Part shown: piece after piece, positions 18,753 through 27,715 of the stretch | How positions within the stretch are numbered: position 1 is the first letter of the stretch | Layout of the letters: the number at the start of each line of letters is the position of its first letter | From: Rhodanobacter sp. L36 | Lineage (GTDB): Bacteria; Pseudomonadota; Gammaproteobacteria; Xanthomonadales; Rhodanobacteraceae | Assembly (NCBI RefSeq): GCF_009765755.1 | Contig: NZ_LMUV01000006.1 | Coordinates: forward strand, 50,231-100,998 | Reading direction: 5' to 3' | DNA length: 50,768 nt | The notes under the pieces: model-generated | The model's input: only the letters and a program-made list of their open reading frames with translations | What the model was told of the DNA's origin: nothing | The model's database searches: none | Translations under genes and position numbers: made by a program

Positions 18753-20240
18753 ATGACACTCCAGTTCAGCCTCGCCGCCGCCGCTCCCGAAACCGTGGAA
18801 ACCTCCTGCGTGCTGGTCGGCGTATATGAGCAAGGTGTACTCAGCAGCGCCGCTGCACGAGTGGATAGCGCGGGCGCCGGATTGATCAAGCGTCAGGTCG
18901 AAAGTGGCGACATCAGCGGCAAGGCCGGCAGCACCACGGTGCTGTTTGCGCCATCGGGTGTTACCGCCAAACGCGTGCTGGTGGTGGGCCTGGGTTCGCA
19001 GAAATCGTTCGACGCAGCGCGCTATCAGAAGGTGACCATCGAAGCGGCGCGCGCACTCGGCCGATTGCCGGTGACCGACGGCGTATCGTTCCTCACTGAA
19101 ATCGACGTGCCCGGTCGCGACATCGCATGGCGCACGCGCGTGGCCGCGCTCGCCAGCGACTTCGCCGCGTATCGCTACACCGCCACGTTCAAGCCGCGCG
19201 ACAAGAGCGCGCAGCCGGAACTGGCCACGCTGCGTTTTGCCGGCAACGCCGATGCACAGGCCGGCCTTGACCAGGCCATGGCGATCGCCGCCGGCGTGCG
19301 TTTCGCGCGCGACATGGCAAACCTCCCGCCGAACATCTGCAACCCTGCGTACATCGCCGACCAGGCGATCGCCTTCGCCGATGGACAAGCCCAAGTCACC
19401 TGCAACGTGCTCGATCACGTCGAGATGGAAAAGCGCGGCTTCGGTTCGCTGCTCGCCGTCGCGCGCGGGTCGGTCAACAAACCCAAACTCATCACGCTGC
19501 AATACAACGGCGGCGCCGAAGGCGACAAGCCGTACGCGTTCGTCGGCAAGGGCGTCACCTTCGATTCCGGAGGCATCAGCCTGAAGCCCGGCCCGGGCAT
19601 GGAAGAAATGAAATTCGACATGGGCGGCGCGGCTGGCGTGCTGGGCGCGTTCGTCGCCGCCGTGCAGATGCAGCTCAAGGTCAACCTGGTGTGCGTGGTG
19701 CCGGCGGTGGAGAACATGCCAGACGGCGACAGCTACCGACCCAGCGACGTGCTCACGAGCCTGTCGGGCCTGACCATCGAAGTGTTGAACACCGACGCCG
19801 AAGGCCGCCTGATTCTCTGCGACGCACTCACCTACACCGTGCAGACCTTCCACCCGCATACCATCATCGATGCCGCGACGCTGACCGGCGCCTGCGTGAT
19901 CGCGCTTGGCAAACATGCCACCGGCCTGATGAGCAAGCATGATGACCTCGCCGCCGAACTGATCGCCGCGGGTGAAGAAACACTCGACCGCGCATGGCGT
20001 TTGCCGTTGTGGGACGACTACCAGGCACAACTCGATTCGGGCTTCGCGGACATCGCCAACATCGGCGGCAAGACCGCGGGCGCCATCACCGCTGCGTGTT
20101 TCCTTGCACGTTTCACCGATGGCCAACGCTGGGCGCATCTGGACATCGCCGGCACCGCATGGGATGAAGGTCGCAAGGGCTTGGCCACCGGCCGACCGGT
20201 GTCGCTGCTGGCGCAGTGGCTGATCGATCGCGCCGGCTGA
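18753..20240 (+). CDS. pepA: Leucyl aminopeptidase (M17)
   Basis: The 495-residue cytosolic metallo-aminopeptidase removes N-terminal residues from peptides; in E. coli PepA also binds DNA in Xer recombination and carAB control. The C-terminal catalytic domain shows GKGVTFDSGGISLKPGPGM and NTDAEGRLILCDAL, which hold the two-metal site. The start at 18753 (MTLQFSLAAAAPE) is chosen because AGGA lies 7 nt upstream and the length fits the family. In-frame ATG 18738 is an alternative. holC follows after 19 bp. Confidence 0.95.
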   Translation: MTLQFSLAAAAPETVETSCVLVGVYEQGVLSSAAARVDSAGAGLIKRQVESGDISGKAGSTTVLFAPSGVTAKRVLVVGLGSQKSFDAARYQKVTIEAARALGRLPVTDGVSFLTEIDVPGRDIAWRTRVAALASDFAAYRYTATFKPRDKSAQPELATLRFAGNADAQAGLDQAMAIAAGVRFARDMANLPPNICNPAYIADQAIAFADGQAQVTCNVLDHVEMEKRGFGSLLAVARGSVNKPKLITLQYNGGAEGDKPYAFVGKGVTFDSGGISLKPGPGMEEMKFDMGGAAGVLGAFVAAVQMQLKVNLVCVVPAVENMPDGDSYRPSDVLTSLSGLTIEVLNTDAEGRLILCDALTYTVQTFHPHTIIDAATLTGACVIALGKHATGLMSKHDDLAAELIAAGEETLDRAWRLPLWDDYQAQLDSGFADIANIGGKTAGAITAACFLARFTDGQRWAHLDIAGTAWDEGRKGLATGRPVSLLAQWLIDRAG

Positions 20241-20259
20241 TTTTCGCCGGAGTCCTCGC

Positions 20260-20682
20260 ATGCCACGCGCTGATTTTTACCTGATCGACAAGCCGCGCTT
20301 TCGCGAGCAGCCGTTGCTGCTGGTGTGCGAACTGGTCAGGAAAGCCTTCGCGGCGCAGCAGCCGACACTGATCCTGACGCGGGATTTCGAACAGGCCGAA
20401 GCGATCGACGAATTACTGTGGGAGTTCGATGAGGACACCATGATTCCGCATCAGCTGGCCGGTGACGATGACGACGCGAACACCGCCGTGCTGATCGTGC
20501 CGCCGGGTATCGATACCGTCGACCGGCCGCTGGTGATCAACCTTCGCGAAACCTGCGCGAACGGAAATTTTCAGCGCGTGCTGGAAGTGGTGGCCGCCGA
20601 TCCGGCCGAACGCGACGGCTCGCGCCTGCGCTGGCGTGAATACCAGCAGCGCGGTTTCGAACTTCACAAGAACGACATGTAA
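20260..20682 (+). CDS. holC: DNA polymerase III chi subunit
   Basis: The 140-residue protein matches HolC, which with HolD links the clamp loader to single-strand binding protein at the replication fork. Marks are RADFYLIDKP at the start, VCELVRKAFA, LLWEFDEDTMIPHQLAG and RPLVINLRETC. It lies directly behind pepA, the usual gammaproteobacterial order. In many relatives valS comes next; here the next gene is a converging sensor kinase whose stop lies 10 bp away. Confidence 0.93.
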   Translation: MPRADFYLIDKPRFREQPLLLVCELVRKAFAAQQPTLILTRDFEQAEAIDELLWEFDEDTMIPHQLAGDDDDANTAVLIVPPGIDTVDRPLVINLRETCANGNFQRVLEVVAADPAERDGSRLRWREYQQRGFELHKNDM

Positions 20683-20691
20683 CCACCTCAC

Positions 20692-23600
20692 TCAGGTCGA
20701 TGTGCCTGCGCCGGTCTCGCCGGACTGCACAACCTTCGCAAGCATCGCCGCAAGTTGTTCGCCGCTGAGCGGCTTGCGCAGAAAGCCGTCCATTCCTGCC
20801 ACACGCGCGGCGATCTCGTCTTCGCTGCCGGACCGCGCAGTCACCGCCACGATCGGCATGCGTTCTTCCTTGGGCTCGCGTTGACGAATCAGCCGCGCGA
20901 TCTGGAAACCATCGACGCCGGGAAGATCCAGATCCAGCAACACCGCATCGAATGACGATTGCGCCAGTTCGGCCATCGCGGCCAGACCGTTGCCGACGTG
21001 CGCCACCGCGTGGCCCTGATGCTCGAGCAAGCCGCTGATCACCGCCGCGACAATGGTGTCGTCTTCGACCAGCAATAATTTGTATGCACGCGCATCGGTA
21101 GTCGCCGGCGATGGCAACGCCCGCAGCTGCTCCGGCTTGCCCAGCGGCAATCGCACATGGAACGTGCTGCCATGACCAAGCCTCGATTCGAGTTCGATGC
21201 TGCCGCCCATCATGTCGACGAGTTCGCGGCAGATCGCCAGGCCAAGGCCACTGCCGGCACGACGCTGCGGACCTTCTTCCTGCTCGAAGCGCTGGAAGAG
21301 TCGAGACTGGCTGGCCTCTGGAATGCCGGGCCCGGTATCGCTGATGCTTATCACGAGGCCATCCGTGCTGCGCTGGGCGGACAGCGTCACCTTGCCGTGC
21401 TCGGTGAATTTCAACGCGTTGTTGGAAAGATTCAACAGCACCTGCTTGATGCGCAGCACATCGCCGATCAACTGCTCAGGCAGGTCGTCGGCCATCTCCA
21501 GTACGAATGCGATGTGTCTGGCATGCGCCAGTCCCTGCTCGAGTTGCGCGACATCGCGCAGCAACTGGCGCGGATCGAACGGCGCCGGCTCCAGTTCAAG
21601 CCGGCCGGCTTCGATACGCGCCAGGTCAAGCGAGTCGTTGAGAAGTTTCAGCAGCATGCTGCCGGAACGCTGCATGGCCTGCGTGTAGTCGTGCTGCAGC
21701 GGAGTGAGCTTCGTGCTCAAAAGCAATTCGGCCATGCCCATTACGCCGGTCATCGGCGTGCGGATTTCGTGACTCAATGTCGCGAGAAATTTCGTCTTCG
21801 CTGCACTGGCCGCTTCTGCCATCTGCTTCTGCTGCTCGGCGAGCGCGATGCGATGACGCTGTGCGAGGCGACGACGCCAGTTGCGAAAAATCCAGCCGAT
21901 GAAAAGCGCGAGCAGGAGTGCATAGGTCAGCCATGCCCACCAGCGCGTCCACGGTGGGGACTCCACGTGAATGCGCAGCGGCGTCACCAGCCGTACCCAC
22001 TTGCCGTTGTCGCCAGCGGCCTCTGCCACCAGTGTGTATTCCCCGGCTTCCAGGCCGGCAAAGTCGCGCTCTCCGCGGTTGTCGGCATCCACCCAGCTGT
22101 TATCGAAGCCGTAGAGCCGAAAACGATAATGATTGGCCGCGGGATTGATGTAGGACGCGTAACGCACCCCGACGCGCAACCCGCGATCGCGCCAGCCAAG
22201 CCGCACCACGCGACCATCGAGCGGTAGGTTTTCGACCTCGCCATGGCGTTGCACGTTGAGGTAGGCCAGCGTCAGCGGTGGGGCCGAGTTTCTGTGCGCG
22301 GATTGCAAAAGGCGGTCTGGGTCGAACGCCACCAGTCCACCGTTGTTCGAAGCAAACATCGTCCCATTCGGGATCGTTTCGGACGTCAGGCTGGCGAAGT
22401 TGGCGTTCGACAAACCTTGTGCCGGACCGAACGAAATGAATTGATGCGTTGTGCGATCGAACGTCAGCAGCCCGGGATTGGCGAACACCCACAGCCGACC
22501 TTTGTCGTCGGTATGAATATCGCTCAGGTCGCTGGAAAACACTTCTGCATAGTTGATGAGTTCATCGCGCGTGGCCCGTCCATCGACATACTTGTAGTGC
22601 TCCAGCGTGCTCCATGTTCCCAGCCAGAATCCCGCGTCATCGAATGTAAAGGCGAGAACTTCCTTGCGGGGCACGCCGGGAACGAAGTGCAGCTTTCCCG
22701 TTTGACCGTCCATTTGCTGCAGGCCGCCGCCACTGGCGTACCAGATGCGTCCGCCGTGCGAGCTGATCTGATCGGGCATCTTGGTCGCGTCGTCCTGGCT
22801 GTCCGATGGCACCAGCGACACGCCCAGGCTATCCGGATCGACCACGAACAATCCCTGCGACCACGAGGCAAAGTAGACGCGTCCATCGTCGCCTATGCAC
22901 AACGAAACCGGACGCGTGACCTGGGCTTTGTCGAAGCTCACCTCAGTCAGCTTGCCGTGGTCGAAGACATGCAGCTGCGGCGGATGGTCGATCCACAGGC
23001 GTCCACGCGCATCCTCGGCCAGCGATACGACCTGGTCATGGATGCCCTGCACCACGTGCTGCACCTGCCCGGTGGACATGTCGAGCTTGTCGACCCAACC
23101 GTTTTCGCCACCCACCCAGAGTTTTCCGTCGCGGCTTGGGTGAATCGATATCGCCGCGATGCCCGACAGACTGTTCGGGTCATCGGGAACGTGCGTGAAT
23201 CGCGCGAAACCGTTCCAGTCCGGCGGCAGGTAGCCGATGTTCGAGGAATCGAGCGCGATCCAAAGCCCGCCTTCGGCATCGAGCGTGGTCTGCCACACCT
23301 TGTTTCCCGGCAGGCCGCCTGGCAACAGCGGCTGTCCGGAAAACCGCCGCAACTCGCCGCCGTGTTCGGATAGCCAGATGCCATCGGCTGTACCAATCCA
23401 CAGGCGACCCTGCGTATCGCGCGTACTGCTGACCACGCGTTGAGACGACAACTGGCGAGCCGCAAACGGACGTGCGATGCCGTCGGCGCCCACGAGAAGC
23501 AGCCCGCCGGAAACGGCAAACCGAACATCCCCGCCGCTGTCGTCGATGCGCCAGCTCTTGTCGACATCGCCATGGAAAGACGGATCAACAACCACTTTCG

Positions 23601-24294
23601 TCATCACGCCATCGGCTTTTCGCCGATAAAAACCGTTCTCGGTACCGATCCACAGATCACCATTGGGCTCGGCCAGCAGCGTGCGCGCCGCGCCGACCGA
23701 CGGGTCCGCCGTTCCGTTGACGACCAGCGAGACATGATCGAACCCGTTGCCGTCGGGCCGCATGCGATCCAGCCCGGCCTGCGTGCCGACCCACAGCGTG
23801 CCATCGGACGTCTGCGCGACAGCCCACACTTCATCGCCGGACAGACTCGCGGGAACCGCATCGTCATGCGACCAGTGCCTGAAGTGCCCGGTGCTCTCAT
23901 CGAGCATCGCCAAGCCGCTTGAAAGGCAGGCGACCCATACACGGTTGTCACGGTCGATGAGGATTTCGTAGGCGCCGTAGACCGGCATCGACTGCGGATC
24001 GTTGGCCGCATGCCTGTACACCTTCATCGACACGCCGTCGTAACGCACGAGCCCGCCTTGCGTGGCAAACCACATGATGCCGTTGTGATCCTGCGCTGCC
24101 GCATAGATCGCACCGCTCGGTACGCCATCGGCCACGCCATAGCGGCGGAACTGCGGCGTCGTCAGCAAAGTCGACACCTGCATGGTCGACGATGACGCAG
24201 GCGCGACCACGCCCGCCGCGGCGGGTGAAGACGCGGACACGGCCAACAAAACATTCAGCACGACCGATGCGAACATGCGTACATTCCCCTGCAT
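20692..24294 (-). CDS. Hybrid two-component sensor kinase with periplasmic propeller
   Basis: The 1200-residue protein has a signal peptide or first membrane helix (about residues 1-27) and a periplasmic region of many two-component propeller repeats (about 45-690, recurring G-x-LW-[IV]-G). A Y_Y_Y domain follows (about 700-780), then a membrane helix (WAWLTYALLLALFIGWIF) and a coiled linker. The HisKA domain has phospho-acceptor His842 (TLSHEIRTPMTG). The HATPase has NLSNNALKFTEHG and SDTGPGIP. The C-terminal receiver has Asp1121 (VLLDLDLPGVDG) and Lys in FLRKPLS. Such propellers typically sense extracellular carbohydrates or breakdown products. No DNA-binding domain is attached, so a separate HPt protein and output regulator are needed; none is nearby. 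Confidence 0.93.
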   Translation of the reverse strand: MQGNVRMFASVVLNVLLAVSASSPAAAGVVAPASSSTMQVSTLLTTPQFRRYGVADGVPSGAIYAAAQDHNGIMWFATQGGLVRYDGVSMKVYRHAANDPQSMPVYGAYEILIDRDNRVWVACLSSGLAMLDESTGHFRHWSHDDAVPASLSGDEVWAVAQTSDGTLWVGTQAGLDRMRPDGNGFDHVSLVVNGTADPSVGAARTLLAEPNGDLWIGTENGFYRRKADGVMTKVVVDPSFHGDVDKSWRIDDSGGDVRFAVSGGLLLVGADGIARPFAARQLSSQRVVSSTRDTQGRLWIGTADGIWLSEHGGELRRFSGQPLLPGGLPGNKVWQTTLDAEGGLWIALDSSNIGYLPPDWNGFARFTHVPDDPNSLSGIAAISIHPSRDGKLWVGGENGWVDKLDMSTGQVQHVVQGIHDQVVSLAEDARGRLWIDHPPQLHVFDHGKLTEVSFDKAQVTRPVSLCIGDDGRVYFASWSQGLFVVDPDSLGVSLVPSDSQDDATKMPDQISSHGGRIWYASGGGLQQMDGQTGKLHFVPGVPRKEVLAFTFDDAGFWLGTWSTLEHYKYVDGRATRDELINYAEVFSSDLSDIHTDDKGRLWVFANPGLLTFDRTTHQFISFGPAQGLSNANFASLTSETIPNGTMFASNNGGLVAFDPDRLLQSAHRNSAPPLTLAYLNVQRHGEVENLPLDGRVVRLGWRDRGLRVGVRYASYINPAANHYRFRLYGFDNSWVDADNRGERDFAGLEAGEYTLVAEAAGDNGKWVRLVTPLRIHVESPPWTRWWAWLTYALLLALFIGWIFRNWRRRLAQRHRIALAEQQKQMAEAASAAKTKFLATLSHEIRTPMTGVMGMAELLLSTKLTPLQHDYTQAMQRSGSMLLKLLNDSLDLARIEAGRLELEPAPFDPRQLLRDVAQLEQGLAHARHIAFVLEMADDLPEQLIGDVLRIKQVLLNLSNNALKFTEHGKVTLSAQRSTDGLVISISDTGPGIPEASQSRLFQRFEQEEGPQRRAGSGLGLAICRELVDMMGGSIELESRLGHGSTFHVRLPLGKPEQLRALPSPATTDARAYKLLLVEDDTIVAAVISGLLEHQGHAVAHVGNGLAAMAELAQSSFDAVLLDLDLPGVDGFQIARLIRQREPKEERMPIVAVTARSGSEDEIAARVAGMDGFLRKPLSGEQLAAMLAKVVQSGETGAGTST

Positions 24295-24393
24295 GACGCA
24301 TCATGCCAAAACGCGCCAGACGCGGCGAGCGCGATTCGACGGGGTTGAAATGCACAATCGCAATGTGTGCGAGGAAAACAAACGGGAGGCTGT

Positions 24394-25866
24394 ATGTCCC
24401 GGCGTCTGAGATGGATCATCAGCGCACTCGCCATGGCGGCGTTGCTGTGGTTGTTGTTCGCGGCAGCCGAACGCGCACTGGCGCTGGCGCAACGTTTTCT
24501 CGCACTACCCGCATGGCTGCAGTGGACGCTCGGCGCGGCGCTTTCCGTTTTCGCGATTGCGGGTCTGGCGGTGCTGTGGTGGTTGCTGCGACCACGACGC
24601 AAACGACGTCCGGTGAGCGCGCCGGATCGCGGCAGCCTGGAGCAGCGTATCGACCAACTGCGCGAACGCGGCGCGCCGACCGGTACGTTGAGCGCGGAAC
24701 TTGGCGAACTGGACCGCCGCCGCGCAAGCGCACGCATCTACGTGGCATTGTTCGGCGAAATTTCCACCGGCAAATCCAGCCTGATCCGCGCGCTCGATCC
24801 GCACGCGCGCATTACCACCGACGCACGCGGCGGCACCACGCGCGCCGTCGCCCACTACGACAGCCTGTTGCCCGACGGTCGCACGCTGGTGCTGGCCGAC
24901 GTGCCGGGCAGCCGCGAAAGCGGTGGCGAAACGCACGAAGCGCTGGCACGTGAAGAAGTGCTGCGCGCGCATGCGGTCGTCTATCTGTGCGCTGGCGATC
25001 TCAATCGCAGCCAGGCCGGAGAACTGCGCTGGCTCGCCGACTTCGGCAAGCCGCTGGTGCTGGCGTTGAACAAGGTCGATCAATGGACGCCGGTCGAACG
25101 CGACCAGTTGCTGAAAAGGTTGCGCGAACAATCGCGCGGTATCGCGGCCACCGTCGTTGCGATCAGTGCGGGTGGCAGCGAGCGCTATCAACGGCCATTG
25201 ACGGACGGCCGCAGCGAATCGGTCGAACGCCAACGCAAGCCGGCGATCGATCCATTGCTGCAGGCACTCGAACGCATTACCGCTCCCGGCGCCGCTGCTC
25301 TGGAGGGCCTGCGCGAACACGCCGTGCTCGCCGGGCTACACGAACGCACCGGCACGCTCGAAGCACAGACGCGCGCGGCCGATGCCGAACGCATCGTGCG
25401 CAAGTACGCGCGTCGCGCCATCGTCGGCGCCATGGCTGCGGTCGCGCCCGGCAGTGATTTATTGATCCAGGGCGTGCTTGCCGCCGGCCTCACGCGCGAC
25501 CTCGCGCAGCTTTATGGCGTGCGTGCCACCGAAGTGCAGATCGAGGATTTCATTCGCCAGGCCAAACTCACGCTGCGCACCGGCAGCTCGATCGTACTCG
25601 CCGTCGCCGGCAATGCATTGAAGGCGTTTCCCGGCCTCGGCACGCTCGGGGGAGGCGTGTTGCACGCGTTCGCGTACGCGCTGATTTTCGACAGCATGGG
25701 ACGCGCACTGGCCGCGTCGCTGGCCGAACGGCACACGCTGGATCAGGACGACGCCGGAGCACGCCTGAAAGAGTTGCTCGCCGACCCCGGAAGCAACCGT
25801 TTGCGCCAACTGGCGACACTCACCATGGAAGCCTGGCGCGAACGCGAGCCGCCGCCTTCATCGTGA
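24394..25866 (+). CDS. Membrane-associated GTPase with DUF697-like C-terminus (paralogue 1)
   Basis: The 490-residue protein has two N-terminal membrane helices (about residues 8-60), a linker, and a GTPase domain. Its P-loop is FGEISTGKSS, switch I has GGTTRA, G3 is ADVPGS and G4 is NKVD. The C-terminal region (about 330-460) contains hydrophobic helices of the YcjF/DUF697 type (AVAPGSDLLIQGVLAAGL, ALKAFPGLGTLGGG). GGGAGG at 24384-24389 precedes the ATG at 24394. Era-like GTPases with this tail sit at the inner membrane and are poorly characterised. The gene at 27716 is a paralogue in the same orientation. Confidence 0.85.
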   Translation: MSRRLRWIISALAMAALLWLLFAAAERALALAQRFLALPAWLQWTLGAALSVFAIAGLAVLWWLLRPRRKRRPVSAPDRGSLEQRIDQLRERGAPTGTLSAELGELDRRRASARIYVALFGEISTGKSSLIRALDPHARITTDARGGTTRAVAHYDSLLPDGRTLVLADVPGSRESGGETHEALAREEVLRAHAVVYLCAGDLNRSQAGELRWLADFGKPLVLALNKVDQWTPVERDQLLKRLREQSRGIAATVVAISAGGSERYQRPLTDGRSESVERQRKPAIDPLLQALERITAPGAAALEGLREHAVLAGLHERTGTLEAQTRAADAERIVRKYARRAIVGAMAAVAPGSDLLIQGVLAAGLTRDLAQLYGVRATEVQIEDFIRQAKLTLRTGSSIVLAVAGNALKAFPGLGTLGGGVLHAFAYALIFDSMGRALAASLAERHTLDQDDAGARLKELLADPGSNRLRQLATLTMEAWREREPPPSS

Positions 25867-25918
25867 ACGCAATTGCTCGCGAGTCAACTCTCACTCATCG
25901 AAGCATTCGGGAAACAAT

Positions 25919-26587
25919 ATGTTCATGACATTCCTCTGGCATGCCCGACCCCGATCGGCCAGACTTTCGCGCATGTCGCTCATCCGTTTCACCGGCCTGT
26001 TTCTCGTCGCAACCTGCGCGCTGTCGTCGACCCTCGCGCACGCAGCGGTCGCGAGCTATCGCTACGACACCGTCCACAGCCAGATACTTTTCAGCATCAG
26101 TCACGACGGATATTCGCGGCCGTTTGGACGTCTGCATATTGCGAAGGGATCGCTGCGATTCGATCCGAAGGACTGGAGCAAGGCCTCGACCGAACTCGAC
26201 ATTGACCTGGGCAGCCTCGACATGGGCGATGCCGACTGGAACGCCGCGGTATGCAAGCCGTCCCTGCTTGATTGCACGCACGGCCGCTATGCGCATTTCG
26301 TCAGCACCAGCGCCGAACGCAAGGATGACACGCATGGCGTGCTGCACGGCACGTTGACCTTGCGCGGCAAGCAGCAGCCACTGGATATTCCTTTCACCTT
26401 CAATCGCGTCGCGCGAACCATCTACGGCCTGCACGAAGTGGCGGGTTTCTCCGCCAACGTCGCGCTTGATCGCAGTGCGTTCGGCATCACCGCCTACTCC
26501 GGTTCCATCGGCAACCAGGTGAGCGTGTGGCTCGAGCTGGAAGGCATCCGCGACGACGACACGAATTCATCCAGGGATCACCCATGA
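25919..26587 (+). CDS. YceI-family periplasmic protein (first copy)
   Basis: The product is 222 residues from the ATG at 25919, or 204 from the ATG at 25973. A signal peptide (SLIRFTGLFLVATCALSS, then AHA) is followed by a lipocalin-like YceI beta-barrel starting YRYDTVHSQILFSISHDG. YceI proteins bind polyisoprenoid lipids such as ubiquinone-8 precursors in the periplasm. Two Cys (ACK...LLDC style, about residues 117-124 of the long form) are absent from the second copy. The stop overlaps the next start in ATGA, implying coupling to the cytochrome. A weak GGGA lies before 25919; no ribosome site is seen before 25973. Confidence 0.87.
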   Translation: MFMTFLWHARPRSARLSRMSLIRFTGLFLVATCALSSTLAHAAVASYRYDTVHSQILFSISHDGYSRPFGRLHIAKGSLRFDPKDWSKASTELDIDLGSLDMGDADWNAAVCKPSLLDCTHGRYAHFVSTSAERKDDTHGVLHGTLTLRGKQQPLDIPFTFNRVARTIYGLHEVAGFSANVALDRSAFGITAYSGSIGNQVSVWLELEGIRDDDTNSSRDHP

Positions 26588-27162
26588 CCTTTCGCAACCG
26601 GCACAAATGGGGCGGGATGGCGCAGTTCTTCCACTGGGTGATGGCGTTGGCCATCCTCGGCAACGGCGTGTTCGGGTTGTTGATGGATCTGGCGCATTCG
26701 CCGATGCAGAAGATCAACTGGCTCGCGCTGCACAAGTCGATCGGCCTGACCGTGCTGGCGTTGTTCCTGTTACGTCTCGCATGGCGCATGGCTGACCGCC
26801 GTCCGCCGGAAGAACCCGCGCCGCGCTGGCAACAAGTCACAGCGCATGTCGTGCATGGCCTGCTCTACGTGCTGATCGCGGCGATGCCACTCAGCGGCTG
26901 GTGGTTCAATTCGGTCAGCGGCAAACCGCTGCAGTGGTTCAAGCTATTCAACCTGCCGGCACTGGCGCAGAAGAACGACGACATCCGTCACTTCGCGCAC
27001 AACCTGCACGAATATCTTTTCTGGTTTCTGTTGCTGGTGCTGGTGGCGCATGTCGGCGCCGCACTGAAGCATCACGTGTTCGACAAGGACAACGTGCTGC
27101 GCCGCATGCTGCCGTTCGCGCGCCTACGCAACGATTCGACATCCAAAGAGGATCGCCCATGA
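26584..27162 (+). CDS. Cytochrome b561
   Basis: The 192-residue inner-membrane di-haem cytochrome has four helices. Likely haem-ligand His residues are in AQFFHWVMAL, LALHKSIGLTV, AHVVHGLLYVLI and NLHEYLFW/LVAHVGAALKHH. The family moves electrons between the quinone pool and periplasmic acceptors. The gene is wedged between two yceI genes with a 4-nt overlap at each end. yceJ-yceI (cytochrome plus YceI) pairs are common. The start at 26584 is set by the overlap and by MTFRNRHKWGGMAQFFHW. Confidence 0.93.
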   Translation: MTFRNRHKWGGMAQFFHWVMALAILGNGVFGLLMDLAHSPMQKINWLALHKSIGLTVLALFLLRLAWRMADRRPPEEPAPRWQQVTAHVVHGLLYVLIAAMPLSGWWFNSVSGKPLQWFKLFNLPALAQKNDDIRHFAHNLHEYLFWFLLLVLVAHVGAALKHHVFDKDNVLRRMLPFARLRNDSTSKEDRP

Positions 27163-27704
27163 AACGCGTTGCCATCGCACTTGCACTCGCCATGCCATTC
27201 GCTGCGGCCGCTGCCGACTACAGCGTGCAACCCGCGCAAAGCCAGCTCGGTTTCAGCGGCACATTCCAGGGCGCTGCCTTCAACGGCCACTTCACGCAAT
27301 GGACCGCGGCGATCAGTTATGACCCTGCGAATGTCGCCAGCTCGAAATTCGATGTGACGGTGACGCCGGCGAGTGCCGTGTCCGGCGACAAGGATCGCGA
27401 TGGCGCGATGCCGGGCAGTGATTTCTTCGACGTCGCGAAATATCCGAGCGCGCATTTCGTCAGCACCGCGTTTCATCAGAGCGGCGCGCAGGTGATCGCC
27501 GGTGGCAACCTCACGCTGCGCGGCGTGACCAAACCGGTGAGCCTGACGGTGACGTTCAAACCGCAGGGCAGCGGCGCCACGCTCGACGTGAGCGGCACGG
27601 TGAAACGACTCGACTTTGGCGTCGGCGCCGGTGATTACGCCGACACGTCGGTGATCGGCGCCGATGTGAAAATCACCGCGCATCTGCAGCTCGCGCCGAA
27701 ATAA
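27159..27704 (+). CDS. YceI-family periplasmic protein (second copy)
   Basis: The 181-residue protein has a signal peptide (MKRVAIALALAMPFAAAAA, cleavage near residue 19) and a complete YceI barrel, with SQLGFSGTFQGAAFNGHF, DKDRDGAMPGSDFFDV and GNLTLRGVTKPVSLTVTF. It probably carries an isoprenoid lipid in the periplasm. Its ATG overlaps the cytochrome stop (ATGA). It is clearly diverged from the first copy, so the two barrels may bind different lipids or different redox states. Confidence 0.93.
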   Translation: MKRVAIALALAMPFAAAAADYSVQPAQSQLGFSGTFQGAAFNGHFTQWTAAISYDPANVASSKFDVTVTPASAVSGDKDRDGAMPGSDFFDVAKYPSAHFVSTAFHQSGAQVIAGGNLTLRGVTKPVSLTVTFKPQGSGATLDVSGTVKRLDFGVGAGDYADTSVIGADVKITAHLQLAPK

Positions 27705-27715
27705 TCGGCAACACG

